This document shows positions 54,971 to 64,000 of a stretch of DNA of 64,000 nt, piece after piece (within the stretch, counting starts at the first letter, position 1; each line of letters begins with the position of its first letter). The notes under the pieces were generated by a model. The model did no database searches. It saw only the letters and a list, made by a program, of their open reading frames with translations, and was not told where the DNA came from. A program made the translations under genes and the position numbers. Source of the DNA: Himantopus leucocephalus (lineage: Eukaryota > Chordata > Aves > Charadriiformes > Recurvirostridae); contig RSEF01000012.1 of assembly GCA_003993805.1 (NCBI GenBank), forward strand, positions 3,831,720 through 3,895,719, in the 5' to 3' direction.

Positions 54971-57900
54971 TTTCTTTAAGGCTGTGGCTTGATAAATCCG
55001 GGTGAGTGGGATGAAACATGGCGGCCGCGTTACCCGTTGATCATCTCGTGTGGGTGCTCACAGGGGCTGACTCAAACCACTCGAGCGTGATAGTGCAGTA
55101 GGCTGAAGTTCAAACATAGACCCAGGGCAGCGTGATGGGCAAACAGCGTTTGTGAGCTCTGCAAACTGAATCAGTGCCGCGTCTTACCCTGCGTGTAACG
55201 AGCTGGGCAGAGCAGGAGGGCAACACAGGACAGAAATACCTCACCAAACTGCTTACTGGACCTCACTCGAGGCTAGTCTGCAGAGGAAAGACACAGTGGC
55301 ACACAGCCCGGGGGGATGATTTTACACTGGCTGACAAACCCCCAGCCTGGCTACCAACAGCAGGCGAGGACAGGTTAACAACCGTTCAGGCAGGTAGATG
55401 AGCAGTTCTGCAGCCTGGGCCGCTGCAGGCAGAGGGCTTGGGGAACAAAAGCCCTTCGGCCAAGGCCCATTGTTATCTGGCCTCCATCAGCAGATTCCCC
55501 GGGGGGATCTAGAGCGGGAGCAGCACTTGTCGTCCTCCCCCTTGTCCCAGAGCCGCTGCCCCCTTGCTGGCTCAGCTAGCTCCTGGCTCTCCTGCTTTGC
55601 ACCAGTGGTAGTCCAACACGGATCTCTACGTACTCGCCCAGTCCTACATGAAGCCTGGATCGCCTGCATGCATCCCCAACACCTTGCGATGCAGAGGATC
55701 ACACAAAGAACCTTTTTTTTTTTTTAGTGTTCCCAGTGCAGAATACCAGCCTACTCAGCCACTTCTCCCATGGAAACTGCGCCTTGCCTCAGAGCATCCT
55801 TCTTGCCCTTTGGACACAAGATTTGCATGTGACGCTCCAAGTGTGTGTGCACCAGGGTTCAGGCAATATTTTCTTCTTTTTACTCCTTCCCTAACACTTT
55901 TTTGACTCCTGCCAACTGAGGAGCTGACAGGTATTTCATGGAGTCATTACAATAATCCTGACATGCTGTTCCTGCGCAGCAATTCTGGGTTTACAACCTG
56001 CTGCTGAACAGCTGGAATTAGGATTGGTTTCCCCTGGGAAACCAGGAGCCTGTGACAAATTTCACCTGCCATCTTACTGCTCAGTGGCTCGGGTCCTTCT
56101 GCAGGTAAATTTTCACTCCTTAAATGGCTCTGCGAGCACGTTTTCACTAAAAGCCACTCCTGAGGCCTCATAGCACTGAGTATAAACTTGGTGTCAGACT
56201 GAGGAGTACTAACACAGACTAGAAACTCGGGCTTTCAAAGCATAGTACTTTCAAGCATTAGTACACTGTTTTCAAAATTAAAAACACTTGGGATTTTACT
56301 ATTTTTTTTTCCCTGTTTGTAGCTTCTCACCAATTGGCTGGCCGCTTTGTTACTGTACCTGCGTTCACGGCCGCCTCCGGGCTGACTTGAGACACTGGGG
56401 CAAAACCTACAGCCGGCTCCACCCCGCTTGCTGCTACCCCTGAGTCATCGAGCTTTGAACTCAGATTGCACAATCCTCAACGGGCTATTTCTTAACTTCC
56501 AGTACAGCTCGGTGGAAAAAAACAGGATGTTTTCAGTAGCTATTTCAGCTTCGGAGCAGAAGCTGCTCGATTTGGGGGAATATTTTTCAGTTAAATCGAC
56601 TTCCCTCATTAAGGCAGGATGTTGAAAGATGTGGAGAGTACAGATGATCACGGGCAACAGGAACTCACTGCTCTGAAAAATCTTTCTCGACATGAGCTGC
56701 GGCACTTCCTCAATCCTGACTCACCAAACTCCAGCCATTTGAGCGCGACCTCCTTTGCTTTGCCTGTTCCTTATCAGCCTGCGGCCCCTGCTGAGCCCCA
56801 CCGCCGCGGGGGAGCAGACCCTAAACCTGCTGCTCTTCCAACGGCAGCCCCGCCAAAAAGGGTCTCTCGCCGAGATTTCGGGTCAGAAAGGCACCTTACA
56901 CCCTGCTTATTCAGTGCTAATGGCCAAGGGATTTATTTACCTTCCGGCTGCTGGGGCTGTGCTAGCAGAAAAACAAAGCAGCAGCTCCAGAACAGATACA
57001 GCCATGCCAGCAAAAGCGCAGTGACGTGATTCCAGGATGAAAATTAGCCGTGCCAGCAGGAAAACGAGTGATCCCAGTGTAAGCACACCAGCAGGAACTC
57101 CGCAGTGTAGATAAAAGCCTCCCAGCCTTGTCATTCCCCATCTCGTTTCAGCGTTCCCCAGAGTATCTGGCTTCTGGGGCAGAGCGGGCTGCGGTGGAAA
57201 GGGTAGCCTGCGGGCTGGAAACCTCGGAACACCGTCAGGAGAATGCAGCCCCCACGCAGGCTCTCGCACCCGAACATTATTTGGTGTTGTTACCAGAGGG
57301 GAAGAAGATACACAGGTGATGTACTTTAGATTTGAGACAACACGGGTAGCAGATCTGCACTGAGGGTAGACCTGAAGAATCCCAGGTGGTTCCTTGGGGA
57401 TTATAAAATGGGACTACTCTATTTCTGTAATCTCAGAGAGAAACAGACTGACTCAATAGGAAACCTTAAAATAAATACTACTTCAGCACGCTTGCGTGCT
57501 TCTGTGGCTCGAGGACGTTGTCCTTTCAACATCTCCTGTCTGTCACATCTATACTCCTACACTCTTTCAGTTTTTTCCCACTTCTGTTGCAAACAGCTAA
57601 TCCCTCTGTTTGTGTTCACCTGGCTTTTCCATTCTTCTACATATCAGAGTCCCATACACTCCCCCATTTCTAACGAATGTTTGCCGCTTCTCGCCCCTCC
57701 CAATGATTCCCTCCCCGCCTTAGCTACTGATAGTTGCCATCAACTTCTTACAATGATCCCTCCCGCCCCTGGCTCCCTCTCCCGGGTTCCCTGGCGTTCT
57801 GCCCACCACACCCTAGCACATCTCCTGAAACCACAGCCGATGAGATGCGGGGTTCAGAAGTGTCTACTCAACAGAAACGCCCAGTCAAGTGGAGCCTAAG

Positions 57901-59090
57901 ACCTTTTTACTCAGCCTGTTAAAAGGCTCTTTCAGCTATTTAAAAGCCCTTTCTCCTCCTGCTGAGCTTTGTTGCACCCAATAACTTTTAAGATAGCTTT
58001 CAGTCCCTGTTTTTGATCATTGCCATCGTAAGGCAGGTAGCAAACACCTGCCTCCAACTGGGTGGCACTTGAAAGGGCTTTGCTCCCCTCGCTGCCACTC
58101 TCACAGCAAGCAGCCATCAGTTCAGCTGGAGACAAGGGCAGGAAGCCGAATGGCTGAAAGGAAAGCGCTTGGAGAGACATGAGAACATAGACACCCGTAT
58201 CTGTGGTGAAACTGTAATAAAGTCATTTCCTAGTACTGAATCAGAAAGCTTTGAGTGAGACCATTTTAATTGTTTACTGCACTTTCTATTAGAAGTAGGT
58301 AATTCATTAGCAGAGTGAGGTCAGCCATGCAAGCATTATCTCAGAATAGCTGACTCATTTTAAAAACACATCCAGTCTTGCCATAACAGGGTGTATTTGT
58401 TTCTTGAAGCCCAAAGGGGCCCTGCCCTTTGAGAAAAGCAGAAGTAACAGAACTCAACCCTTGCTGGAAGTAGAAAATGTTCTTCTTTTTCAGTGGTAAC
58501 TGGATGGACTTACCCTGCTGTCAAAAACGTAAAAGGCCTTTGGCATTATACCCTGGCGAGCTGCAGCACTGCCAGGCCTGGCTGGCAGGAGGTAAAGCCC
58601 CCTGTCTGCCAGGAGAGCACTCCCCCACGCAGGCAGTCATGGCCCCAGCACATCACCCCTGCCTTTTTTTTTTTCTCTGAGGTAAATGGATTTCTTTGCT
58701 GTATCAGAGCAAAGCAGGTTTTTAAGTCTCTGAATCACCATCTGAATCCTTTGCAATTTTCCCACTTCTCAAGGACAGGCTCCCTGAACAGCACAGGATG
58801 TCCTACTTGAGAGACAAATGCCTAAATCGCTTCTTGAGAGGTTCTTTCCAGAGGCACTTTCAAACTCTTGAGCACTCCCCAGCCAGTGACTCAGGCCCCT
58901 TCTCCCATTTATTCCCGTAACGATTTGAAGTCTCCTTCCCTAGCCACCGCCCTGCCCAGAGGGCTCAATCAAGTCAGTTATGGGAGAAAATGGAGCATGT
59001 TAACACTGAAACCACACAGTCCACACCAAACACCTCTGTCAGCTGCTTTGGAGGAGGCCGCCCAGGCCTCACGGCCACCGAGCCACCTCA
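54971..59090. other. Intergenic region between GPX1 and USP4
   Basis: About 4.1 kb with no recognised gene on either strand. An ATGGCGGCC motif resembling a YY1 site is at 55017-55025. T-runs occur at about 55711-55725 and 58664-58674. No confident repeat family was identified. Confidence 0.6.
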
Positions 59091-59264
59091 GGGACGCAGC
59101 CCATCCCCCGCGGGGACGAGGCCCCCCCCCGCCCCGACGCCCCCAGCCTTGCTCCGAGGCCCCCCTCCACCCTCTCACGCCCCCAGCCCCGGCTGCTCTC
59201 CACCCCGCCTCCCCCCGAGGCCCGGGGAGGGAAGCGCCCGCCCAGCCCCTCCGGACGCCATTCC

Positions 59265-59276
59265 AAGATGGCGGCC
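59265..59276 (+). promoter_or_regulatory. USP4: YY1 motif (AAGATGGCGGCC)
   Basis: Exact match to the YY1 core AANATGGCGGC, 170 bases upstream of the USP4 ATG and plausibly near the start site. If transcribed, its ATG opens an 86-codon upstream frame that overlaps the USP4 start out of frame. Confidence 0.7.
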
Positions 59277-59382
59277 GCCCCCATGGTGCCCGCGCCGCCA
59301 GCCCCGCCCCTGCGCGCGGCCCCGCCCACCCCGTCAGACGGCGCGCGGGCAGGGCGGGGCGAGCGCAGCCGGCCCACCCAGC

Positions 59383-59392
59383 GCGCATGCGT
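59383..59392 (+). promoter_or_regulatory. USP4: NRF1-like motif
   Basis: GCGCATGCGT matches the NRF1 core GCGCATGCGC with one change at the last position, about 45 bases upstream of the USP4 start codon. Confidence 0.5.
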
Positions 59393-59434
59393 ACGCGGGC
59401 CGACATCCGCCCGCGACGGGGCGAGCGCACCGAC

Positions 59435-59544
59435 ATGGCGGCGGCCGAGGGCGGCGGCGGCGGCGGGGCGCGGCCGGAGACGACGGTGCAGCGGGCCGAG
59501 CTGGGGCCGCTGCTGGCCACGGCCCTGAGGCCGGGGGAGTCCTG
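59435..59544 (+). CDS. USP4: USP4 coding exon 1 (residues 1-36 and two bases of Trp37)
   Basis: USP4 is a cysteine deubiquitinase that shuttles between nucleus and cytoplasm. It acts on substrates in TGF-beta, NF-kB, Wnt and splicing pathways. This exon starts at the ATG at 59435 with a Gly-rich N-terminus ([16 protein letters not shown]) and leads into [17 protein letters not shown], the start of the DUSP domain (human counterpart SELGPLMRTTLQRGAQW). The donor is TCCTG|GTGAGC with GT at 59545-59546, splitting the Trp codon. The catalytic Cys and His boxes lie beyond the window, so the gene is partial here. USP15 and USP11 are paralogues, but the match in the following exons and the synteny favour USP4. 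Confidence 0.92.
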
Positions 59545-59671
59545 GTGAGCGCGGCCGGTCGGTCCTCCCCTCCGTCCCCTTCCCCTCCGGGCGGCGGGGC
59601 CTGCGGGAGCGCGCCGGCTCGGGCCGCGCCGCCGCTGAGGGGGCCGCGCCGCCCGGTACCGTGTGTTGCAG

Positions 59672-59799
59672 GTACCTGGTGGACAGCCGCTGGTTCAAGC
59701 AGTGGAAGAAGTACGTGGGCTTCGACAGCTGGGACATGTTCGGCGCCGGCGATCCCAGCCTCTTCCCTGGGCCCATCGACAACTCGGGTCTCTTCAGCG
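59672..59799 (+). CDS. USP4: USP4 coding exon 2 (DUSP domain)
   Basis: Acceptor ends GTTGCAG at 59671. Encodes [20 protein letters not shown] then [20 protein letters not shown] and FS, the conserved DUSP core. Donor AGCG|GTGAGT with GT at 59800-59801, phase 1 of the Asp codon. Confidence 0.96.
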
Positions 59800-60096
59800 G
59801 TGAGTGGCGCCGGGCCGCGGGGAGCGGGGCCCGGGGCGGCGGGGCCTGGCGCTCGGGTCGCAGCCCGGCCGTGGGTAAGCGAGTCCCGTGTGCAGGCGTC
59901 TCGTCGTGCAGCTTTCGCTTGTGAAGCCGTCTGTTCCGGGAGGGCACAGGCGCCTGTCCCGGCCTTGTAAGCGAGGAGAGCGGTGCAGTTTCTACCGGCC
60001 TGTGGGAGTGTTGGTGTTTCTTTGGGTCACGGTAGTATGTGCGTTGGCATTGAGAAGAAAGGGTTCTGTTTCATGCCATGCTTTCTTACGTTTCAG

Positions 60097-60227
60097 ATCC
60101 AGAAACTCAGAGTTTAAAAGAACACCTTATTGATGAGCTGGATTATGTATTGGTTCCCACCGAAGCCTGGAACAAACTAGTGACGTGGTATGGCTGCATG
60201 GATGGGCAGCAGCCTATTGTGAGAAAA
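60097..60227 (+). CDS. USP4: USP4 coding exon 3 (end of DUSP domain)
   Basis: Acceptor TTACGTTTCAG ends at 60096. Encodes [40 protein letters not shown] and IVRK. Nearly identical to human USP4 (LLNWYGCVEGQQP there). Donor AAA|GTAAGT with GT at 60228-60229, phase 0. Confidence 0.97.
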
Positions 60228-62232
60228 GTAAGTATGACTGAACCAAGTTCTCTTCAGCCTGGTTTCATTATCTGATCTCTGTCAGACTTAGACGATATTT
60301 ATTTTGCTAGATGTGAGTTACGGCAGGATCCTTGGCAGTTCTCTGGAGATAATAACATGAGGTCTTTTTCCCTCATTGTCTGAAAGAATGACCTTCCAGT
60401 ATTACAGTTAAAATGCCTGAATCTTCGGTGATTCTCAGTTGATGGGTTATATGGGGTGAGAACCATGAACTTTGTTCTGGTTAACTCTCTACATTATGAT
60501 TGTTTGGACCAGTGCAGTGCTTTTATGTTGCATGGAATAGTTTGTGCTTTCTTGAAAAATGCAAGTTGTTTGTCAAGCTTTATCAATTTTCTGGGACAAA
60601 ATAAATTGTCTTTTAGTACAGATGGCTTAGGCACTTCTTCTGGAGTTTAAGGTGGTTCTTGCGTTGTCTTCCAAAATTGTGTGATTCTAAAGTAATAAGA
60701 AGAGACATATTTGTGCTTTTGTTCTGTAAGTCTTATTTTTGTTTGGCAAATGATGTCATGAATGCATTCTGAGTATATAATCTGTTTTAGAAGGTGAAAT
60801 TCGCAAGTTGCTTTTTTGGAAGTCTATCAGATGATTCTCTACGGGTAAAAGGGTTTTTGTTTTTATTTTAGTCTTAGGTTTTTGCGCTGACTAAATTGAG
60901 CAGTGCCAGTCTGTGGGGTTCATAAAGACTAATCACTATACCATAGTGTTGATATAATGTACAGAATTTATATTGCTTAATTTTAAGTGGCATTACGTTA
61001 CAACGAGGGCTGCCTTAAGGTATGCAAGACCCAGGAAAGTGAGGCACCAGAATGGTAAAAGGAAGTAAGATCCCTCTCTTGCAGACCCACTCATGCTGAT
61101 CAGTGGTGCTGGAACATAGTCATTCAGTGTGGGCTAGAAATTGTACATAACGAGAAATTCTGACATCTTCAGAAAGTGTAAATGACCCCAGATTCACTCT
61201 GCTGAGTAGACAGAACTCCTGTGTAAAGCAGAAGTGGTGGGAGTGGAAATGAATTATAGCATATAAAGGAGATGTGATTTTAGTAGAAACATATAATTTC
61301 TTGAGGAACAGAAAATCTATACTGAGGAGAAAAACTAGAAGTATTACTGATCAGTGCCTCTCTGAGGAAGCTTTCGTTCATGAACTGGCAAACTGCTTTC
61401 GCAAAGCCTGGCATGTTACTAGACACTCCCCTTTCTGAAAAATTCGGAAGTTGGGTGAGAGGTTTGAAAGCTGTTGGGGGAAACAGCTGGGTGACAGGCT
61501 TAACTGTATGACCCTCTTTTTCTTGTGATATCAGATGCCCACTCTTCAACACTGTAATTAGCGAGGGCTAGAGGTTAGAGCTAGCGCTCTCTTACAGAGA
61601 GAAGATGCTAAGTTATTGTGATCCAGTTAAGAGTAAATTTTTTAAGTTTTGAATTGCTATGAGAGTTTCAGTCTCTGTTTATTATTAACCTGGTAACTGA
61701 AGTGGATTTTTACATTTTTAAAAAATGTTCAAATATAGCAGAATAGTAGGTTTGGGGACGTTACAGCCTCTTATAAAAATATAAGATGGAAGGTCAGTGG
61801 GACACACAAGCTGCAGCACTGCACCTGAGTAGAACATGGTCCATATCTAGTTACAGTATTCTCCTGATAGCATTGGAAGTAAAGAACTTAAACTTGTGGT
61901 CCTTGAATGCTTTAATCCTTTTCCTAAAGCTGGATCAACTGTAATTCATACATCAACATTTTTTTTTCTGTAAAATGATACAGATGTAGATCATAGCAAG
62001 TCTGGTGTCACACAAATAGAATAGAATATTTCAGTTGGAAGGCACCTATAACAATCATCTAGTCCAGCTGCCACTTCAGGGCTGACCGAAATTTAAGGCA
62101 GATTATTAAGGACATTGTCCAAATGCCTCTTAAACACTGTTACTTTTAAAAGTTATGCTTGCTGGTTCGTTGAAATATGATCTCAATTTCATAGGCTTTA
62201 TAGCTGCAAAGAACTGTGGAGAGAATTGAGGN

Positions 62233-62263
<31 letters not shown>

Positions 62264-63009
62264 CCTCCAGTTACTTCACAGTTGTTTCATAACTGGCCTC
62301 TGAAATAACCTTTTCTTTTTGGCATAATGTGTTTTATGATCTGTAGGTGAAGAGTAGCGTCTAGTCTTACAGAATACTTTTCTAAAAATATGCTGAAAGC
62401 TAGTATTGGAGTATTCTCTCAAATGTGAAATTGATTTGAAAAAGACTCTGAAATAAAGCAATGTAATCAAAATGAGTTATGACATATTGTCTATTTTTGC
62501 AAGGAGAGAGTAATTAGGCAGATTCCGTATACCACGCAGAAAAATAATTAATGCTTTGTCTTGCTGTCTTCTAATAGAAAGGATTTTGCTCCAGTGTTCC
62601 AGATTTGGGGTTTTTTTTGTTTTATGTTTTTTTTTTTTATGTAAACCTTAGCCAAAGACTAAAGGGAAAAGATACTTTTTTTTCTAGAGTGCTCTGATTA
62701 CATGATCAAATATTTTTCATATTTTCATAGCTGGCACTATCAGTTCAGCTGTAGTGATGGACCTTTGGAACTTTGCACTGTGGAAGGAAAGCACTGGGAT
62801 TTCTTACATTTTAAAATGAAAACAAAACCCCAAAACAAGCTGACGGAGGTTATGACTGAATCTGGACTTGAGAGCAAGTCAGTGTTCAGTTTATGGCTTG
62901 ACTTGCAAGACTCCTAAAGACGATATTTAGACAAGTGTACCTTATGGAGAACTGCTCAGTATTTTAACTTTGTGTTACTCTGTTTATTGCATTTGCCTTC
63001 TGTTTGCAG
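60228..63009 (+). other. USP4: USP4 intron 3
   Basis: GT-AG intron of 2.78 kb ending CTTCTGTTTGCAG. It contains a CR1 fragment at 62012-62145, a T31 homopolymer at 62233-62263 beginning after an N at 62232, and further T-runs near 62610-62639. The remainder is AT-rich without recognised features. Confidence 0.85.
62012..62145 (-). mobile_element. CR1 LINE 3' end, antisense
   Basis: Reads AATAGAATAGAATATTTCAG, TTGGAAGGCACCTATAACAA, TCATCTAGTCCAGCTGCC, TTCAGGGCTGACCGAAATTT and TTGTCCAAATGCCTCTTAAA, which is the complement of the CR1 3' end. The left end holds two copies of the terminal octamer type (ATTCTATT on the minus strand). Short 5'-truncated insertion in USP4 intron 3. Confidence 0.92.
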
Positions 63010-63136
63010 GTAGTGGAATATGGTCTGTTTGTGAAGCACTATAAGGTTGAAGTTTATCTTCTTGAGCTGAAGCTGTGTGAGAGCAGCGACCCCGACAATG
63101 TAATTAGCTGCCACTTCAGCAAAGCAGATACTGTTG
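63010..63136 (+). CDS. USP4: USP4 coding exon 4 (DUSP-UBL linker and start of UBL region)
   Basis: Acceptor TTGCAG ends at 63009. Encodes [20 protein letters not shown] and [20 protein letters not shown] then TV. This matches human [20 protein letters not shown]. Donor GTTG|GTAAGT with GT at 63137-63138, phase 1. The next exon is outside the window. Confidence 0.97.
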
Positions 63137-64000
63137 GTAAGTAGTTCTCAGATACACAAAGCTGTGCTCTGATGGTACCTCAGGAGCTATTCTGTGCCCT
63201 CCAGAGCAAGAATCGCGGAATCACAGAATGATGTTGATAAACTGGAGGAAGTCTAGTGGATACCAACAGGACAGTTGGGGTTGGTGCCTGTGATGTGTGA
63301 GAAGAGGCTGAGGGAGCTGCGGTTAGCCTGGAGAAGAGAAGGCTTTGGCAGAACCGTGTAGCACCTATGAGGGGTTACTGAGAACATGGAGTCGGGCTGT
63401 TCACTGAGTCACAAAGCAAAAAAACAACAGACGATAGTCATAAGTTGAAACAGGACAGGTTCTAACTGAATGTAATGAGAACGTTTTGCCTCTTAGGACA
63501 GTTAGACATTTGAACAGGGCCCAGAGGGATGGGGGGGGGGATCTCCTTCTTTGCAAGTTTTGAACACCTGATTGGATAATCCCCAGGCAGCCTGGTCTGA
63601 ATTCAGCCTTGACCTCGCTTTGAGTGGTTGGACTAGGAACATCCTGAGTTTCTTCCAGCCACAGTAATTCTGTGTGCAATACAGGGAGTTGTGATTTAAA
63701 AGCTTTGAGGAGCACATTGTTGACTAACTCATGTCCTGAAGAAACATCCACGTCACTCATGTAAAGCAGTTCTGTCTCTGGTTCTCCTAGGATTCCTTCT
63801 TCCTAGTGTGTGAATGTTTTAGACATCTTCCTAATGGCTCTTCCTACGCTTCTGTTCTTCCTGAAATTTGGCCTCTCTTTCTCTCTGTATCATTCCTGTG
63901 TTAAAATGCTGAATGTCAGCTGTCATATACGTCCATAAAGATGCTNTTTTTTTTTTTTTTTTTTAGTTTGCTGATATATAGCCTGACAGTAGTAACTGAA
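63137..64000 (+). other. USP4: USP4 intron 4 (partial)
   Basis: Begins GTAAGT and continues past the right edge. Contains a CR1 copy at 63230-63672, a G-run at 63531-63540 and a poly-T at 63947-63964 just after an N at 63946. Confidence 0.85.
63230..63672 (+). mobile_element. CR1 LINE fragment, 3' end, sense on plus
   Basis: Contains ATGTTGATAAACTGGAGGAAG, GAGAAGAGGCTGAGGGAGCT, TAGCCTGGAGAAGAGAAGGC, CCCAGGCAGCCTGGTCTGA and ends TAATTCTGTG, the canonical CR1 terminal octamer. 5'-truncated and diverged, with several internal deletions relative to the consensus. Confidence 0.88.

Larger units (their letters stand above)
59090..59660 (+). promoter_or_regulatory. USP4: CpG-island promoter of USP4
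   Basis: Dense CpG and GC boxes surround USP4 exon 1. The island contains a YY1-type motif and an NRF1-like motif upstream of the ATG. No TATA box. Such TATA-less YY1/NRF1 islands are common for housekeeping genes. Confidence 0.75.

Noticed and set aside
58990..59970. 326-codon plus frame and 292-codon minus frame over USP4 exons 1-2
   Set aside because: These are shadow frames in a CpG island. The USP4 reading frame with proper splice sites accounts for the coding signal.
62232..62263. T31 run as a retroposed poly(A) tail of a processed gene
   Set aside because: No gene-like sequence adjoins it in the antisense direction. It begins at an N and is more likely a plain homopolymer with uncertain length.

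Overview
The window is nuclear DNA from a vertebrate, most likely a bird. Genes are split by GT-AG introns, four CpG-island promoters are present, and most recognisable interspersed repeats are CR1 LINE fragments, several ending in ATTCTGTG-like 3' octamers. Four protein-coding genes can be read with confidence: TEX264 (minus strand, 5' end only), RHOA (plus, complete coding region), GPX1 (plus, complete, selenoprotein) and USP4 (plus, first four coding exons, running off the right edge).

Layout: 1-5602 is TEX264 intron; 5603-5894 is its first coding exon; 5895 to about 8170 is its first intron, and a CpG island at about 7.9-8.56 kb is its promoter. From 8.6 to 21.98 kb I see no gene, only one CR1 copy and AT-rich unique sequence. 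A second CpG island (about 22.1-23.4 kb, with a 79-base assembly gap) is the RHOA promoter; it also carries a minus-strand TATA box, an NRF1 site and a good minus-strand splice donor, suggesting a divergent transcript. RHOA intron 1 (about 18.6 kb) holds several old CR1 copies. The four RHOA coding exons lie at 41317-41472, 44315-44435, 47746-47876 and 48877-49050. GPX1 follows (53953-54192 and 54329-54694) with an in-frame TGA read as selenocysteine and a readable SECIS element in its 3'UTR. USP4 coding begins at 59435.

RHOA-GPX1-USP4 in this order and orientation matches the human 3p21.31 block. TEX264 as the left neighbour does not: in human it lies about 2 Mb away and RHOA is flanked head-to-head by TCTA, which I could not find here. 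The genes do not form a pathway. They are housekeeping genes for ER-phagy (TEX264), actin and Rho signalling (RHOA), peroxide reduction (GPX1) and deubiquitination (USP4).

I found no previously undescribed multi-gene system. The observations most worth checking are a GC-AG intron in RHOA, the GPX1 Sec codon plus SECIS (easily mis-annotated), the divergent RHOA-promoter transcript at a synteny breakpoint, and two N-joined direct duplications that look like assembly artefacts.
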